The position numbers and the translations under genes were made by a program. The notes under the pieces were generated by a model, which was not told the origin of the DNA, did not search any database, and saw only the letters and a list, made by a program, of their open reading frames with translations. From assembly GCF_014649375.1 (NCBI RefSeq), contig NZ_BMSX01000034.1, positions 1-64,000 on the forward strand: a DNA stretch of 64,000 nucleotides, written 5' to 3'. Source of the stretch: Streptomyces aurantiogriseus (GTDB lineage Bacteria; Actinomycetota; Actinomycetes; Streptomycetales; Streptomycetaceae). Of the stretch, positions 9,548-17,028 are shown piece by piece (positions within the stretch are counted from its first letter, which is position 1; every line of letters starts with the position of its first letter).

Positions 9548-11677
9548 ATGACGCCACAGCGCAACACCGGGGCGGGCGCGGAAGCGGAACTTCCGGAATA
9601 CGCCGGTCACTACCATCTGGAGTCCTGCCTGGGCTCCGGCGGCATGGGCGTTGTCCACCTGGCCCGCAGCACCTCCGGGATGAAGCTCGCGGTGAAGGTC
9701 GTCCACGCCGAGTTCGCCAGGGATCCCGAGTTCAGGGGGCGATTCCGGCAGGAGATCGCGGCCGCGCGAAGAGTCAGCGGTGCCTTCACCGCACCCGTCG
9801 TCGACGCCGACCCGGAAGCCGAACGGCCCTGGATGGCCACCTTGTTCATCCCGGGCCCGACCCTGTCGGAGCACGTGAAGCGGAACGGGCCCATGGGGGC
9901 GGGTGAGTTGCGGCGGCTGATGGCCGGCCTCGCGGAGGCGCTGCGCGACATCCACCGGGTCGGGGTCGTGCACCGTGATCTGAAGCCCAGCAACGTGCTG
10001 CTCGCCGAGGACGGTCCGAAGGTCATCGACTTCGGCATCTCCCGGCCGAAGGACAGCGAACTGCGCACCGAGACGGGCAAGTTGATCGGCACCCCGCCGT
10101 TCATGGCGCCGGAGCAGTTCCGCCGCCCGCGGGAGGTCGGGCCCGCCGCCGACATCTTCGCGCTGGGATCCGTGCTCGTCCACGCGGCGACCGGGCGGGG
10201 GCCGTTCGACTCCGACAGCCCGTACGTCGTCGCCTACCAGGTGGTCCACGACGAGCCCGATCTGACGGGCGTGCCGGAGAACCTCGCGCCGCTGGTGCTG
10301 CGCTGTCTGGCCAAGGAGCCCGAGGAGCGGCCCACGCCGGACGAGTTGATGCGGGAGCTGCGGTCGGTCGCGGCCTCGTACGACACGCAGGCGTTCATAC
10401 CGACGCAGCGGTCGATGGACGCACCGCAGCCGGACGCGCCGAAGCCGCCGCAGGAGCAGGACGCGGAGGCGGCGCGAGCGAGCGGGCCACGGCGGAGTCG
10501 GCGCGGACGCGTCGCCCTCGCCGTCGGGGCCCTGGTCCTCGTCGTGGGGGCAGGACTCGTCTCCGCGCGGTTGCTCGGCGGAGGCGACGCGGACAGCACC
10601 GGGCGGAACACGGGCGCCTCCCGGTCGGCGGCGGATGCGTTCACTCCTTGGGCGACGCGGCCGGCCACGGGCGGAGCCGGCGGCATGCCCCAGTGCGCGT
10701 ACGACGCGAAGCGGCTGATCTGCGCCCAGTCGGAGCTGGTGTCCGCGCTCGACGCGTCCGACGGGCGCGTGGTGTGGCGGCATGCGCTGTCCGCCGGCGA
10801 CAAACCCGGCGAGGCACCGGTCCTCGCGGGCGGGCTGGCGCATGTGCTGACGCACTCGGGCAAGCGTGTGGAGGCCCTTGATCCGTCGTCCGGCAAGACG
10901 CGCTGGCAGCGGGAGGTGTCGGCGTATCCGGGGATCCGGTACGTCGGCGGAACGCTCCTGCTCACCGCGGCCGACGGCACGGTGACCGGCGTGGACGCCG
11001 CCTCGGGACGGACCAGGTGGAGCCGGCGGATGCCCGGGGCCGGCCAGCCGTACTTCGTGTCGTTCCCCGGCGACCCGCTGGCGTATGTGACGACCACGTC
11101 CGGCGACGGGCGTACACGGATCACGGCGGTGGACCCCGCCACCGGTGACGTGCGCTGGGACGAGCGGTTCAACGGCGAACTGACCCCGGTGGGCACCGCC
11201 CGCGACAGCCTCGTCCTGCTGTCCGGCAGCGGCGAGTACGGCAAGGCCGACGCCGTGGTCCGCTTCTATCCCGAGACCAAGGTGTCACGGCGGGTGGCGC
11301 TGAGCGTCGCGCTGCAGCAGGCGAGCGCGGCGGTGCACGGGGACCGCGTCTACCTCCTGACGTTCGACGGTTCGCTCGTCGCCGTCGACACGCTCGCGGG
11401 GAAGCGGCTGTGGTCCCTGCAGACAGCCGTGAGCCGGGGGTCGGTGCCGACGGCCGACGGCGAGCATGTGTACTTCAGCGCCCCCGACGGCCGTCTCCTC
11501 GCCGTCGACGCCGACGCGGGGAAGCTCATCGGGCAGACGGCACTGCGGCTCGGCGCCGACTCCGACAAGGTGGTGACCGCCCTGCCCGCGCCCGGGGCGG
11601 TCGGCGGCCGCGTCTACGCCGGCGCTCCGGACGGCACCGTCTTCGCGGTGGACGGATCCGATCCCTCGGGCTGGTGA
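9548..11677 (+). CDS. Transmembrane Ser/Thr protein kinase with PQQ-type beta-propeller
   Basis: 709 residues. The N-terminal Hanks-type kinase has a glycine loop (GSGGMGVVHLAR, 29-40), ATP-binding Lys50, catalytic loop HRDLKPSNVLL, DFG motif (DFGIS) and APE motif (FMAPEQ), so it should be active. A proline-rich juxtamembrane linker leads to one membrane helix (VALAVGALVLVVGAGLVSARLL). The outer part contains at least five PQQ-like blades, each with a D..G..W core (for example ALDASDGRVVWRHAL), forming an extracellular sensor. ATG 9548 was chosen because the kinase domain begins shortly after and GGGGGTGG precedes it. The signal sensed and the substrates are unknown. Confidence 0.93.
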   Translation: MTPQRNTGAGAEAELPEYAGHYHLESCLGSGGMGVVHLARSTSGMKLAVKVVHAEFARDPEFRGRFRQEIAAARRVSGAFTAPVVDADPEAERPWMATLFIPGPTLSEHVKRNGPMGAGELRRLMAGLAEALRDIHRVGVVHRDLKPSNVLLAEDGPKVIDFGISRPKDSELRTETGKLIGTPPFMAPEQFRRPREVGPAADIFALGSVLVHAATGRGPFDSDSPYVVAYQVVHDEPDLTGVPENLAPLVLRCLAKEPEERPTPDELMRELRSVAASYDTQAFIPTQRSMDAPQPDAPKPPQEQDAEAARASGPRRSRRGRVALAVGALVLVVGAGLVSARLLGGGDADSTGRNTGASRSAADAFTPWATRPATGGAGGMPQCAYDAKRLICAQSELVSALDASDGRVVWRHALSAGDKPGEAPVLAGGLAHVLTHSGKRVEALDPSSGKTRWQREVSAYPGIRYVGGTLLLTAADGTVTGVDAASGRTRWSRRMPGAGQPYFVSFPGDPLAYVTTTSGDGRTRITAVDPATGDVRWDERFNGELTPVGTARDSLVLLSGSGEYGKADAVVRFYPETKVSRRVALSVALQQASAAVHGDRVYLLTFDGSLVAVDTLAGKRLWSLQTAVSRGSVPTADGEHVYFSAPDGRLLAVDADAGKLIGQTALRLGADSDKVVTALPAPGAVGGRVYAGAPDGTVFAVDGSDPSGW

Positions 11678-11702
11678 CCCCGGGAGCCCCATGACACGCC
11701 AA

Positions 11703-11726
11703 GGGGCCGCCCCAGGAGGCGGCCCC
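11703..11726. terminator. Bidirectional terminator between the kinase gene and ilvD
   Basis: A perfect 9-bp stem, GGGGCCGCC (11703-11711) with GGCGGCCCC (11718-11726), has a 6-nt loop. It sits in the 66-bp gap between two convergent genes and can serve both. Confidence 0.75.
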
Positions 11727-11743
11727 AGCGGCGAACGTGGGCG

Positions 11744-13597
11744 TCAGCCCAGCTTCGACACGTCCCGCACCGCGCCCTTGTCGGCGCTCGTGGCCATCGC
11801 GGCGTAGGCACGCAGGGCGGCGGAGACCTTGCGGTCGCGGTTCTTCGGGGCGTACGCCCCGTTCAACGACTGCTCGCGGCGCGCGAGTTCCGCCTCGTCG
11901 ACGAGCAACTCGATCGTGCGGTTCGGGATGTCGATGCGGATGCGGTCGCCGTCCTCGACGAGCGCGATCGTGCCGCCGGCGGCCGCCTCGGGGGAGGCGT
12001 GGCCGATGGACAGACCCGAGGTGCCACCGGAGAAACGGCCGTCCGTGACCAGCGCGCAGGCCTTGCCCAGGCCGCGGCCCTTCAGGTACGAGGTCGGGTA
12101 GAGCATCTCCTGCATACCGGGGCCGCCCTTGGGGCCCTCGTAGCGGATGACGACCACGTCGCCTTCCTTGACCTGCTGGGTGAGGACCTTCTGGACGGCC
12201 TCCTCCTGCGACTCGCAGACGACCGCCGGGCCCTCGAAGGTCCAGATCGACTCGTCGACGCCGGCCGTCTTGACCACGCAGCCGTCGACGGCGAGGTTGC
12301 CCTTGAGGACCGCCAGGCCGCCGTCCTTGGAGTAGGCGTGCTCGACGGAGCGGATGCAGCCGCCCTCGGCGTCCTCGTCGAGGTCCGCCCAGCGCTCCGA
12401 CTGGGAGAAGGCCTCGGCGGAGCGGACGCAGCCGGGGGCCGCGTGCCACAGCTCGACCGCCTCGGGGGACGGGGAGCCGCCGCGGACGTCCCACGTCTTC
12501 AGCCAGTCCGCCAGGGACGGGCTGTGGACCGCGTGCACGTCCTCGTTGAGCAGGCCCGCGCGGTGCAGCTCGCCGAGGAGGGCCGGGATGCCGCCGGCGC
12601 GGTGCACGTCCTCCATGTAGTACGTGCGGTTCTTGGCGACGTTCGGGGCCACCTTGGCCAGGCACGGGACGCGGCGGGAGACCGCGTCGATCTCGTTCAG
12701 GCCGAAGGGGACGCCCGCCTCCTGGGCCGCCGCCAGCAGGTGCAGGATCGTGTTGGTGGAGCCGCCCATCGCGATGTCCAGGGCCATCGCGTTCTCGAAC
12801 GCGGAGAACGTGGCGATGTTGCGCGGCAGGACCGTCTCGTCGTCCTGCTCGTAGTAGCGGCGGGTGATGTCCATGACCGTGCGGGCGGCGTCGACGTAGA
12901 GCTGCTTGCGCGCGGTGTGGGTGGCCAGGACCGAGCCGTTGCCCGGCAGCGAGAGCCCGATCGCCTCGGTCAGGCAGTTCATCGAGTTGGCCGTGAACAT
13001 GCCGGAACAGCTGCCGCAGGTCGGACAGGCGTTCTCCTCGATACGGAGGATGTCCTCGTCCGAGATCTTGTCGTTCACGGCGTCGGAGATCGCGTCGACC
13101 AGGTCGAGCGTACGGACCGTGCCGTCGACGAGGGTGGCGCGGCCGGACTCCATGGGGCCACCGGAGACGAAGACCGTGGGGATGTTCAGCCGCAGGGCGG
13201 CGTTCAGCATGCCCGGGGTGATCTTGTCGCAGTTGGAGATGCAGACCAGGGCGTCGGCGCAGTGCGCCTCGACCATGTACTCCACGCTGTCCGCGATCAG
13301 GTCGCGGGAGGGCAGGCTGTAGAGCATGCCGCCGTGGCCCATCGCGATGCCGTCGTCGACGGCGATGGTGTTGAACTCGCGCGGGATGCCGCCGGCCTCG
13401 ACGATCGCCTCGCTGACGATGCGGCCGACCGGCTGGAGGTGGGTGTGACCCGGCACGAACTCCGTGAAGCTGTTGGCGACCGCGATGATCGGCTTCCGGC
13501 CGATGTCTGCACCGGGTACACCGGAGGCGCGCATAAGGGCGCGGGCGCCCGCCATGTTGCGGCCGTGGGTGACTGTGCGGGACCTCAGCTCGGGCAT
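11744..13597 (-). CDS. ilvD: Dihydroxy-acid dehydratase
   Basis: 617 residues; dehydrates 2,3-dihydroxy acids to 2-keto acids in isoleucine and valine synthesis. The iron-sulfur cysteines are visible in SNCDKITPGM and in CPTCGSCSGMFTANSMNCL. The family signature GRFSGGTSGLSIGHASPEA is near the C-terminus. Length is typical of the long IlvD form. AAGGAG lies 10 nt before the ATG. It is monocistronic, as often in Streptomyces, and is followed by the shared hairpin terminator. Confidence 0.97.
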   Translation of the reverse strand: MPELRSRTVTHGRNMAGARALMRASGVPGADIGRKPIIAVANSFTEFVPGHTHLQPVGRIVSEAIVEAGGIPREFNTIAVDDGIAMGHGGMLYSLPSRDLIADSVEYMVEAHCADALVCISNCDKITPGMLNAALRLNIPTVFVSGGPMESGRATLVDGTVRTLDLVDAISDAVNDKISDEDILRIEENACPTCGSCSGMFTANSMNCLTEAIGLSLPGNGSVLATHTARKQLYVDAARTVMDITRRYYEQDDETVLPRNIATFSAFENAMALDIAMGGSTNTILHLLAAAQEAGVPFGLNEIDAVSRRVPCLAKVAPNVAKNRTYYMEDVHRAGGIPALLGELHRAGLLNEDVHAVHSPSLADWLKTWDVRGGSPSPEAVELWHAAPGCVRSAEAFSQSERWADLDEDAEGGCIRSVEHAYSKDGGLAVLKGNLAVDGCVVKTAGVDESIWTFEGPAVVCESQEEAVQKVLTQQVKEGDVVVIRYEGPKGGPGMQEMLYPTSYLKGRGLGKACALVTDGRFSGGTSGLSIGHASPEAAAGGTIALVEDGDRIRIDIPNRTIELLVDEAELARREQSLNGAYAPKNRDRKVSAALRAYAAMATSADKGAVRDVSKLG

Positions 13598-13738
13598 CGT
13601 CGCTCGCTCCTTCAGACAGATCTGACTGTTGTCGAGCGTACGCCGGTCATCCAGGGGGCGGGATGAGGTGTCCGAAATGCGGGATGCGTGTCTCGTGGGG
13701 ATGCGCCGGTCTCGCGGGGATGCGCCGGCGCCTGCGGC

Positions 13739-14074
13739 TCATGGCCCGGTGAGGTGCCCCTGCCCCACCGGCGCCACCCGCTCGGCGCTCCGCTCCGGGT
13801 CCGCCGACGCGAGCGGCTCCAGGTTGATCACGTACCGCATCGCGGGCGCGAAGGCGGCCTCTACGGCCGCCACAAGGACCTGCCCCTTGATGCCGAAGCA
13901 GCGGTGCACGAGCGCCGGGTCCACGCCGGCGGCCTTCGCGGTGCCCCGCACGGAGACCTTCTCGTAGCCCCGCACGGAGAACTCCTCGCGGGCCGCGGTG
14001 AGGATGCGGTCGCGGCTGTCGGCCGAGTCGGTGCGCGGGGGCCGGCCGCGGCGCGGCGCCCCGGTGTCGGTCAC
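13739..14074 (-). CDS. Short TetR-family regulator lacking most of the ligand domain
   Basis: Only 111 residues. The N-terminal TetR helix-turn-helix is well formed (DRILTAAREEFSVRGYEKVSVRGTAKAAGVDPALVHRCFGIKGQVL). The ligand-binding domain, normally another 130 residues, stops after about 45 residues in a low-complexity tail. I found no continuation of the family in other frames downstream. The GTG start overlaps the stop of the isomerase gene (GTGA). It may be a genuinely short DNA-binding protein or a degraded gene. Confidence 0.7.
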   Translation of the reverse strand: MTDTGAPRRGRPPRTDSADSRDRILTAAREEFSVRGYEKVSVRGTAKAAGVDPALVHRCFGIKGQVLVAAVEAAFAPAMRYVINLEPLASADPERSAERVAPVGQGHLTGP

Positions 14075-14895
14075 CGGCGGGGCACCTTCAGCGCCGACGC
14101 CAGGTGCAGGCGCGTGAAGGCCAGGGCCTCCGCGAGGTCGGCCTCACGTTCGACGCTGGACATCGCGCGCCGCGTGTTGACCTCGATGACGACATGCCCG
14201 TCGAAGCCGCTCAGCGCGAGCCGCTCCAGCAGTTCGGCGCAGGGCTGTGTGCCGCGGCCGGGGACCAGGTGCTCGTCCTTGTTGGAGCCGCTGCCGTCGG
14301 CGAGGTGCACGTGCCCGAGGCGGTCGCCCATGCGGTCGAGCAGGTGGATCGCGTCCGTACGGGCCGTCGCGGCATGGCTGAGATCGATCGTGAAGTGCCG
14401 GTAGTCGTCCTTGGTCACGTCCCAGTCCGGCGCGTACGCGAGCATCTCGCGGTCCCGGTAGCGCCAGGGGTACATGTTCTCGACGGCGAACCGTACGTCC
14501 GTCTCGTCCGCCATCCGCCAGATCCCCTGGACGAAGTCGCGCGCGTACTGGCGCTGCCAGCGAAAGGGCGGGTGGACGACGACGGTGGTCGCTCCGAGCT
14601 GCTCGGCCGCCGCGCGCGCCCGCTGGAGCTTCACCCACGGGTCGGTCGACCACACCCGTTGCGTGATGAGCAGGCAGGGGGCGTGAACGGCCAGGATCGG
14701 GACCTGGTGGTAGTCGCTGAGCCTGCGCAGCGCGTCGATGTCCTGGCTGACCGGGTCGTTCCACACCATGACCTCGACCCCGTCGTACCCGAGGCGCGCG
14801 GCGATCTCGAAGGCCGTCGCCGTCGACTCCGGATAGACCGAGGCCGTCGACAGGGCGACCTTCGCATCCGGGATGCGCACGACGGGCTCTGCCAT
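14071..14895 (-). CDS. Sugar-phosphate isomerase/epimerase-like TIM barrel
   Basis: 274 residues of the xylose-isomerase-like (AP endonuclease 2) TIM-barrel superfamily. Metal-ligand candidates on successive strands include Glu in YDGVEVMVW, His in AVHAPCLL, His in VVHPPFRW, Glu in FAVENMYPW, Asp-His in TIDLSHAA, His in GHVHLADGS and Glu in VVIEVNTR. The family acts on sugars or cyclitols; the exact substrate is unknown. It is coupled by a 4-bp overlap to the short TetR gene downstream. Confidence 0.85.
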   Translation of the reverse strand: MAEPVVRIPDAKVALSTASVYPESTATAFEIAARLGYDGVEVMVWNDPVSQDIDALRRLSDYHQVPILAVHAPCLLITQRVWSTDPWVKLQRARAAAEQLGATTVVVHPPFRWQRQYARDFVQGIWRMADETDVRFAVENMYPWRYRDREMLAYAPDWDVTKDDYRHFTIDLSHAATARTDAIHLLDRMGDRLGHVHLADGSGSNKDEHLVPGRGTQPCAELLERLALSGFDGHVVIEVNTRRAMSSVEREADLAEALAFTRLHLASALKVPRR

Positions 14896-15010
14896 GGGGG
14901 ACAGATTACGGGGTGCGGTGGGTGAGCTGCGGGGCGCCCGACCGCCGTTGTGGTGTTCGCCACGGGCGGGTGCGGCCTGTGTGCGGTTGCTCGCGCCCAG
15001 TCGGCGAAGC

Positions 15011-15125
15011 CGTACATGTCACAGCCCTGCGCCCCTTCGGGGTACTGCCGTACATGCCACAGTCCCGTGCCCCCTCGGGGGCACTGCCGTACATGTCACA
15101 GCCCCGCGCCCCTTCGGGGGCACTA
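15011..15125. repeat. Three tandem copies of a ~38-bp hairpin-containing repeat
   Basis: Copies lie at about 15011-15048, 15049-15087 and 15088-15125. Each starts CGTACATG(T/C)CACAG and contains a self-complementary GCCCC-TTCG/CTCG-GGGGC stem. The third copy runs into the stop codon of the ppx/gppA gene. The core GCCCCTTCGGGGC is a common type of Streptomyces intergenic hairpin and may act as a terminator for the minus-strand gene. Confidence 0.8.
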
Positions 15126-16055
15126 CGGCGAACCCATGTGGTCGAGTCGACGCAGGATCACGCCCTCCCGCAGCGCCCAGGGGCAGATCTCCAGCGTCTC
15201 CACCCCGAACAGGTCCATCGCCCCCTCGGCGACCAGCGCGCCCGCCAGGAGCTGGCCCGCGCGGCCCTCGGAGACCCCCGGGAGCTCCGCGCGCTGGTCG
15301 GCGGTCATGCCGGCCAGACGCGGCACCCAGGCCTCCAGGGACTCCCGCTTGAGCTCGCGCTGGACGTAGGGGCCGTCGGCGGAGCGGGCGGCGCCGGCGA
15401 GGCGGGCGAGCTGCTTGAAGGTCTTCGACGTGGCGACGACGTGGTCGGGGGTGCCGAAGCGGCTGAACTCCCCCACCGTGCGGGCGATCTCCGCGCGCGC
15501 GTGCCGGCGCAGCGCCCGTATGTTCTCGGGGTCCGGCGGGTCCCCGGGCAGCCAGCCGGCCGTGAGCCGGCCCGCGCCGAGCGGGAGGGAGACGGCAGCG
15601 TCGGGCTCCTCGTCGATGCCGTACGCGATCTCCAGGGAGCCGCCGCCGATGTCCAGGACGAGCAGCTTGCCGGCCGACCAGCCGAACCAGCGGCGGGCGG
15701 CGAGGAAGGTGAGCCGGGCCTCCTCCGCACCGGTGAGGACCTGGAGCTCGACGCCGGTCTCGGCCTGCACGCGCGCGAGGACGTCGTCGGCGTTGCTGGC
15801 CTCGCGCACCGCGGAGGTGGCGAACGGCAGCATGTCCTCGACGCCCTTGTCCTCGGCGGCCTGGAGGGCCTCCTGGATGACGGTGATCAGTTTGTCGACG
15901 CCCTCGGAGCCGATCGCCCCGCTCGCGTCGAGGAGTTGGGCGAGGCGCAACTCCGCCTTGTGCGAGTGCGCGGGCAGCGGACACGCGCCGGGGTGTGCAT
16001 CCACCACCAGCAGATGCACCGTGTTCGATCCCACGTCGAGGACACCGAGTCTCAT
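15123..16055 (-). CDS. Ppx/GppA-family exopolyphosphatase
   Basis: 310 residues of the ASKHA phosphotransferase fold. The first phosphate loop is VLDVGSNTVHLLVVDA at the N-terminus and the second is LVLDIGGGSLEIAYG (about 133-147). This is the short actinobacterial form without the C-terminal HD-like domain. Members hydrolyse inorganic polyphosphate and/or pppGpp; which one applies cannot be told here. The start is the ATG at 16055 (MRLGVLDVGSNT), at the phosphate loop, rather than the long proline/arginine-rich open extension to 16499. Confidence 0.9.
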   Translation of the reverse strand: MRLGVLDVGSNTVHLLVVDAHPGACPLPAHSHKAELRLAQLLDASGAIGSEGVDKLITVIQEALQAAEDKGVEDMLPFATSAVREASNADDVLARVQAETGVELQVLTGAEEARLTFLAARRWFGWSAGKLLVLDIGGGSLEIAYGIDEEPDAAVSLPLGAGRLTAGWLPGDPPDPENIRALRRHARAEIARTVGEFSRFGTPDHVVATSKTFKQLARLAGAARSADGPYVQRELKRESLEAWVPRLAGMTADQRAELPGVSEGRAGQLLAGALVAEGAMDLFGVETLEICPWALREGVILRRLDHMGSP

Positions 16056-16150
16056 GTGAGGAACGCTACTGCCCGTCGGGCTGCCCTCCGTCTCCGATGC
16101 GCAACCTGAGACGGTGCTGTAAGCAGACGCGGGCGACTTACCCTGGACGC

Positions 16151-17023
16151 GTGCCAAAGACGAAAAAGGCGAAGGACGAAAAGGCCGACAAGGCTGCCAA
16201 GACGGCCAAATCCACCAAGGGTTCTTCGCAGGTGAAGTCATCGACGAAGTCGCGGAAGGCCCTGGTCGCGGACGAGAAGGGCCTCGATTTCGCGCGCGCG
16301 TGGGTGGAGTTTCCTGATCCGGCGGACGACGAGCAGGTGTTCCGCTGCGATCTGACATGGCTGACCTCTCGCTGGAACTGCATCTTCGGCAGCGGTTGCC
16401 AGGGCATCCAGGCGGGCCGCGCGGACGACGGCTGCTGCACGCTGGGCGCCCACTTCTCTGACGAGGACGACGAGAAGCGGGTGGCCGAACATGTGGCACG
16501 GCTCACACCCGACATCTGGCAGCACCACGACGAGGGCACACGCGGCGGCTGGGTCTCGGAGGACGAGGAGGGATCCCGCCAGACCCGCCCGTTCAACGGC
16601 TCGTGCATCTTCCAGAACCGTCCGGGCTTCGCGGGCGGCGCCGGCTGCTCGCTGCACATCCTGGCTCTCCAGGAGGGCCGCGAGCCGCTGGAGACCAAGC
16701 CGGACGTCTGCTGGCAGCTGCCGGTGCGGCGTACCTACGACTGGATCGACCGGCCCGACGACACCCGCGTGCTGCAGGTGTCGATCGGCGAGTACGACCG
16801 GCGCGGCTGGGGCCCGGGCGGCCACGACCTGCACTGGTGGTGCACGTCGGCCACCTCGGCGCACGGCGCGGGTGAGCCGGTGTACGTCTCCTACCGGGCG
16901 GAGCTGACCGAGCTGATGGGCAAGGCCGGCTACGACCGTCTGGTCGAGCTGTGCGAGGAGCGGCTGGCCTCGCAGCTGCCGCTGCTGGCACCGCACCCGG
17001 CGGATCCGGATCCGACCGTCTGA
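16151..17023 (+). CDS. Cysteine-rich protein of unknown function with basic N-terminus
   Basis: 290 residues, GTG start. The first 40 residues are a lysine/alanine-rich tail (PKTKKAKDEKADKAAK). The globular part has about ten cysteines, including FRCDLTW, WNCIFGSGCQG, DDGCCTLG, GSCIFQNR, GGAGCSLH, PDVCWQ and HWWCTS, clustered as if to bind zinc or an iron-sulfur cluster. It resembles the broad zinc/iron-chelating YkgJ/DUF3109-like groups, but that match is only by pattern. It is transcribed away from ppx/gppA and toward the BACON-like gene. Likely cytoplasmic; function not known. Confidence 0.82.
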   Translation: MPKTKKAKDEKADKAAKTAKSTKGSSQVKSSTKSRKALVADEKGLDFARAWVEFPDPADDEQVFRCDLTWLTSRWNCIFGSGCQGIQAGRADDGCCTLGAHFSDEDDEKRVAEHVARLTPDIWQHHDEGTRGGWVSEDEEGSRQTRPFNGSCIFQNRPGFAGGAGCSLHILALQEGREPLETKPDVCWQLPVRRTYDWIDRPDDTRVLQVSIGEYDRRGWGPGGHDLHWWCTSATSAHGAGEPVYVSYRAELTELMGKAGYDRLVELCEERLASQLPLLAPHPADPDPTV

Positions 17024-17028
17024 GCGGC

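Noticed and set aside
15123..16499. 458-codon version of the Ppx/GppA protein
   Set aside because: The first 148 codons are a low-complexity extension antisense to the start of the cysteine-rich gene; the phosphate loop begins at the chosen start.
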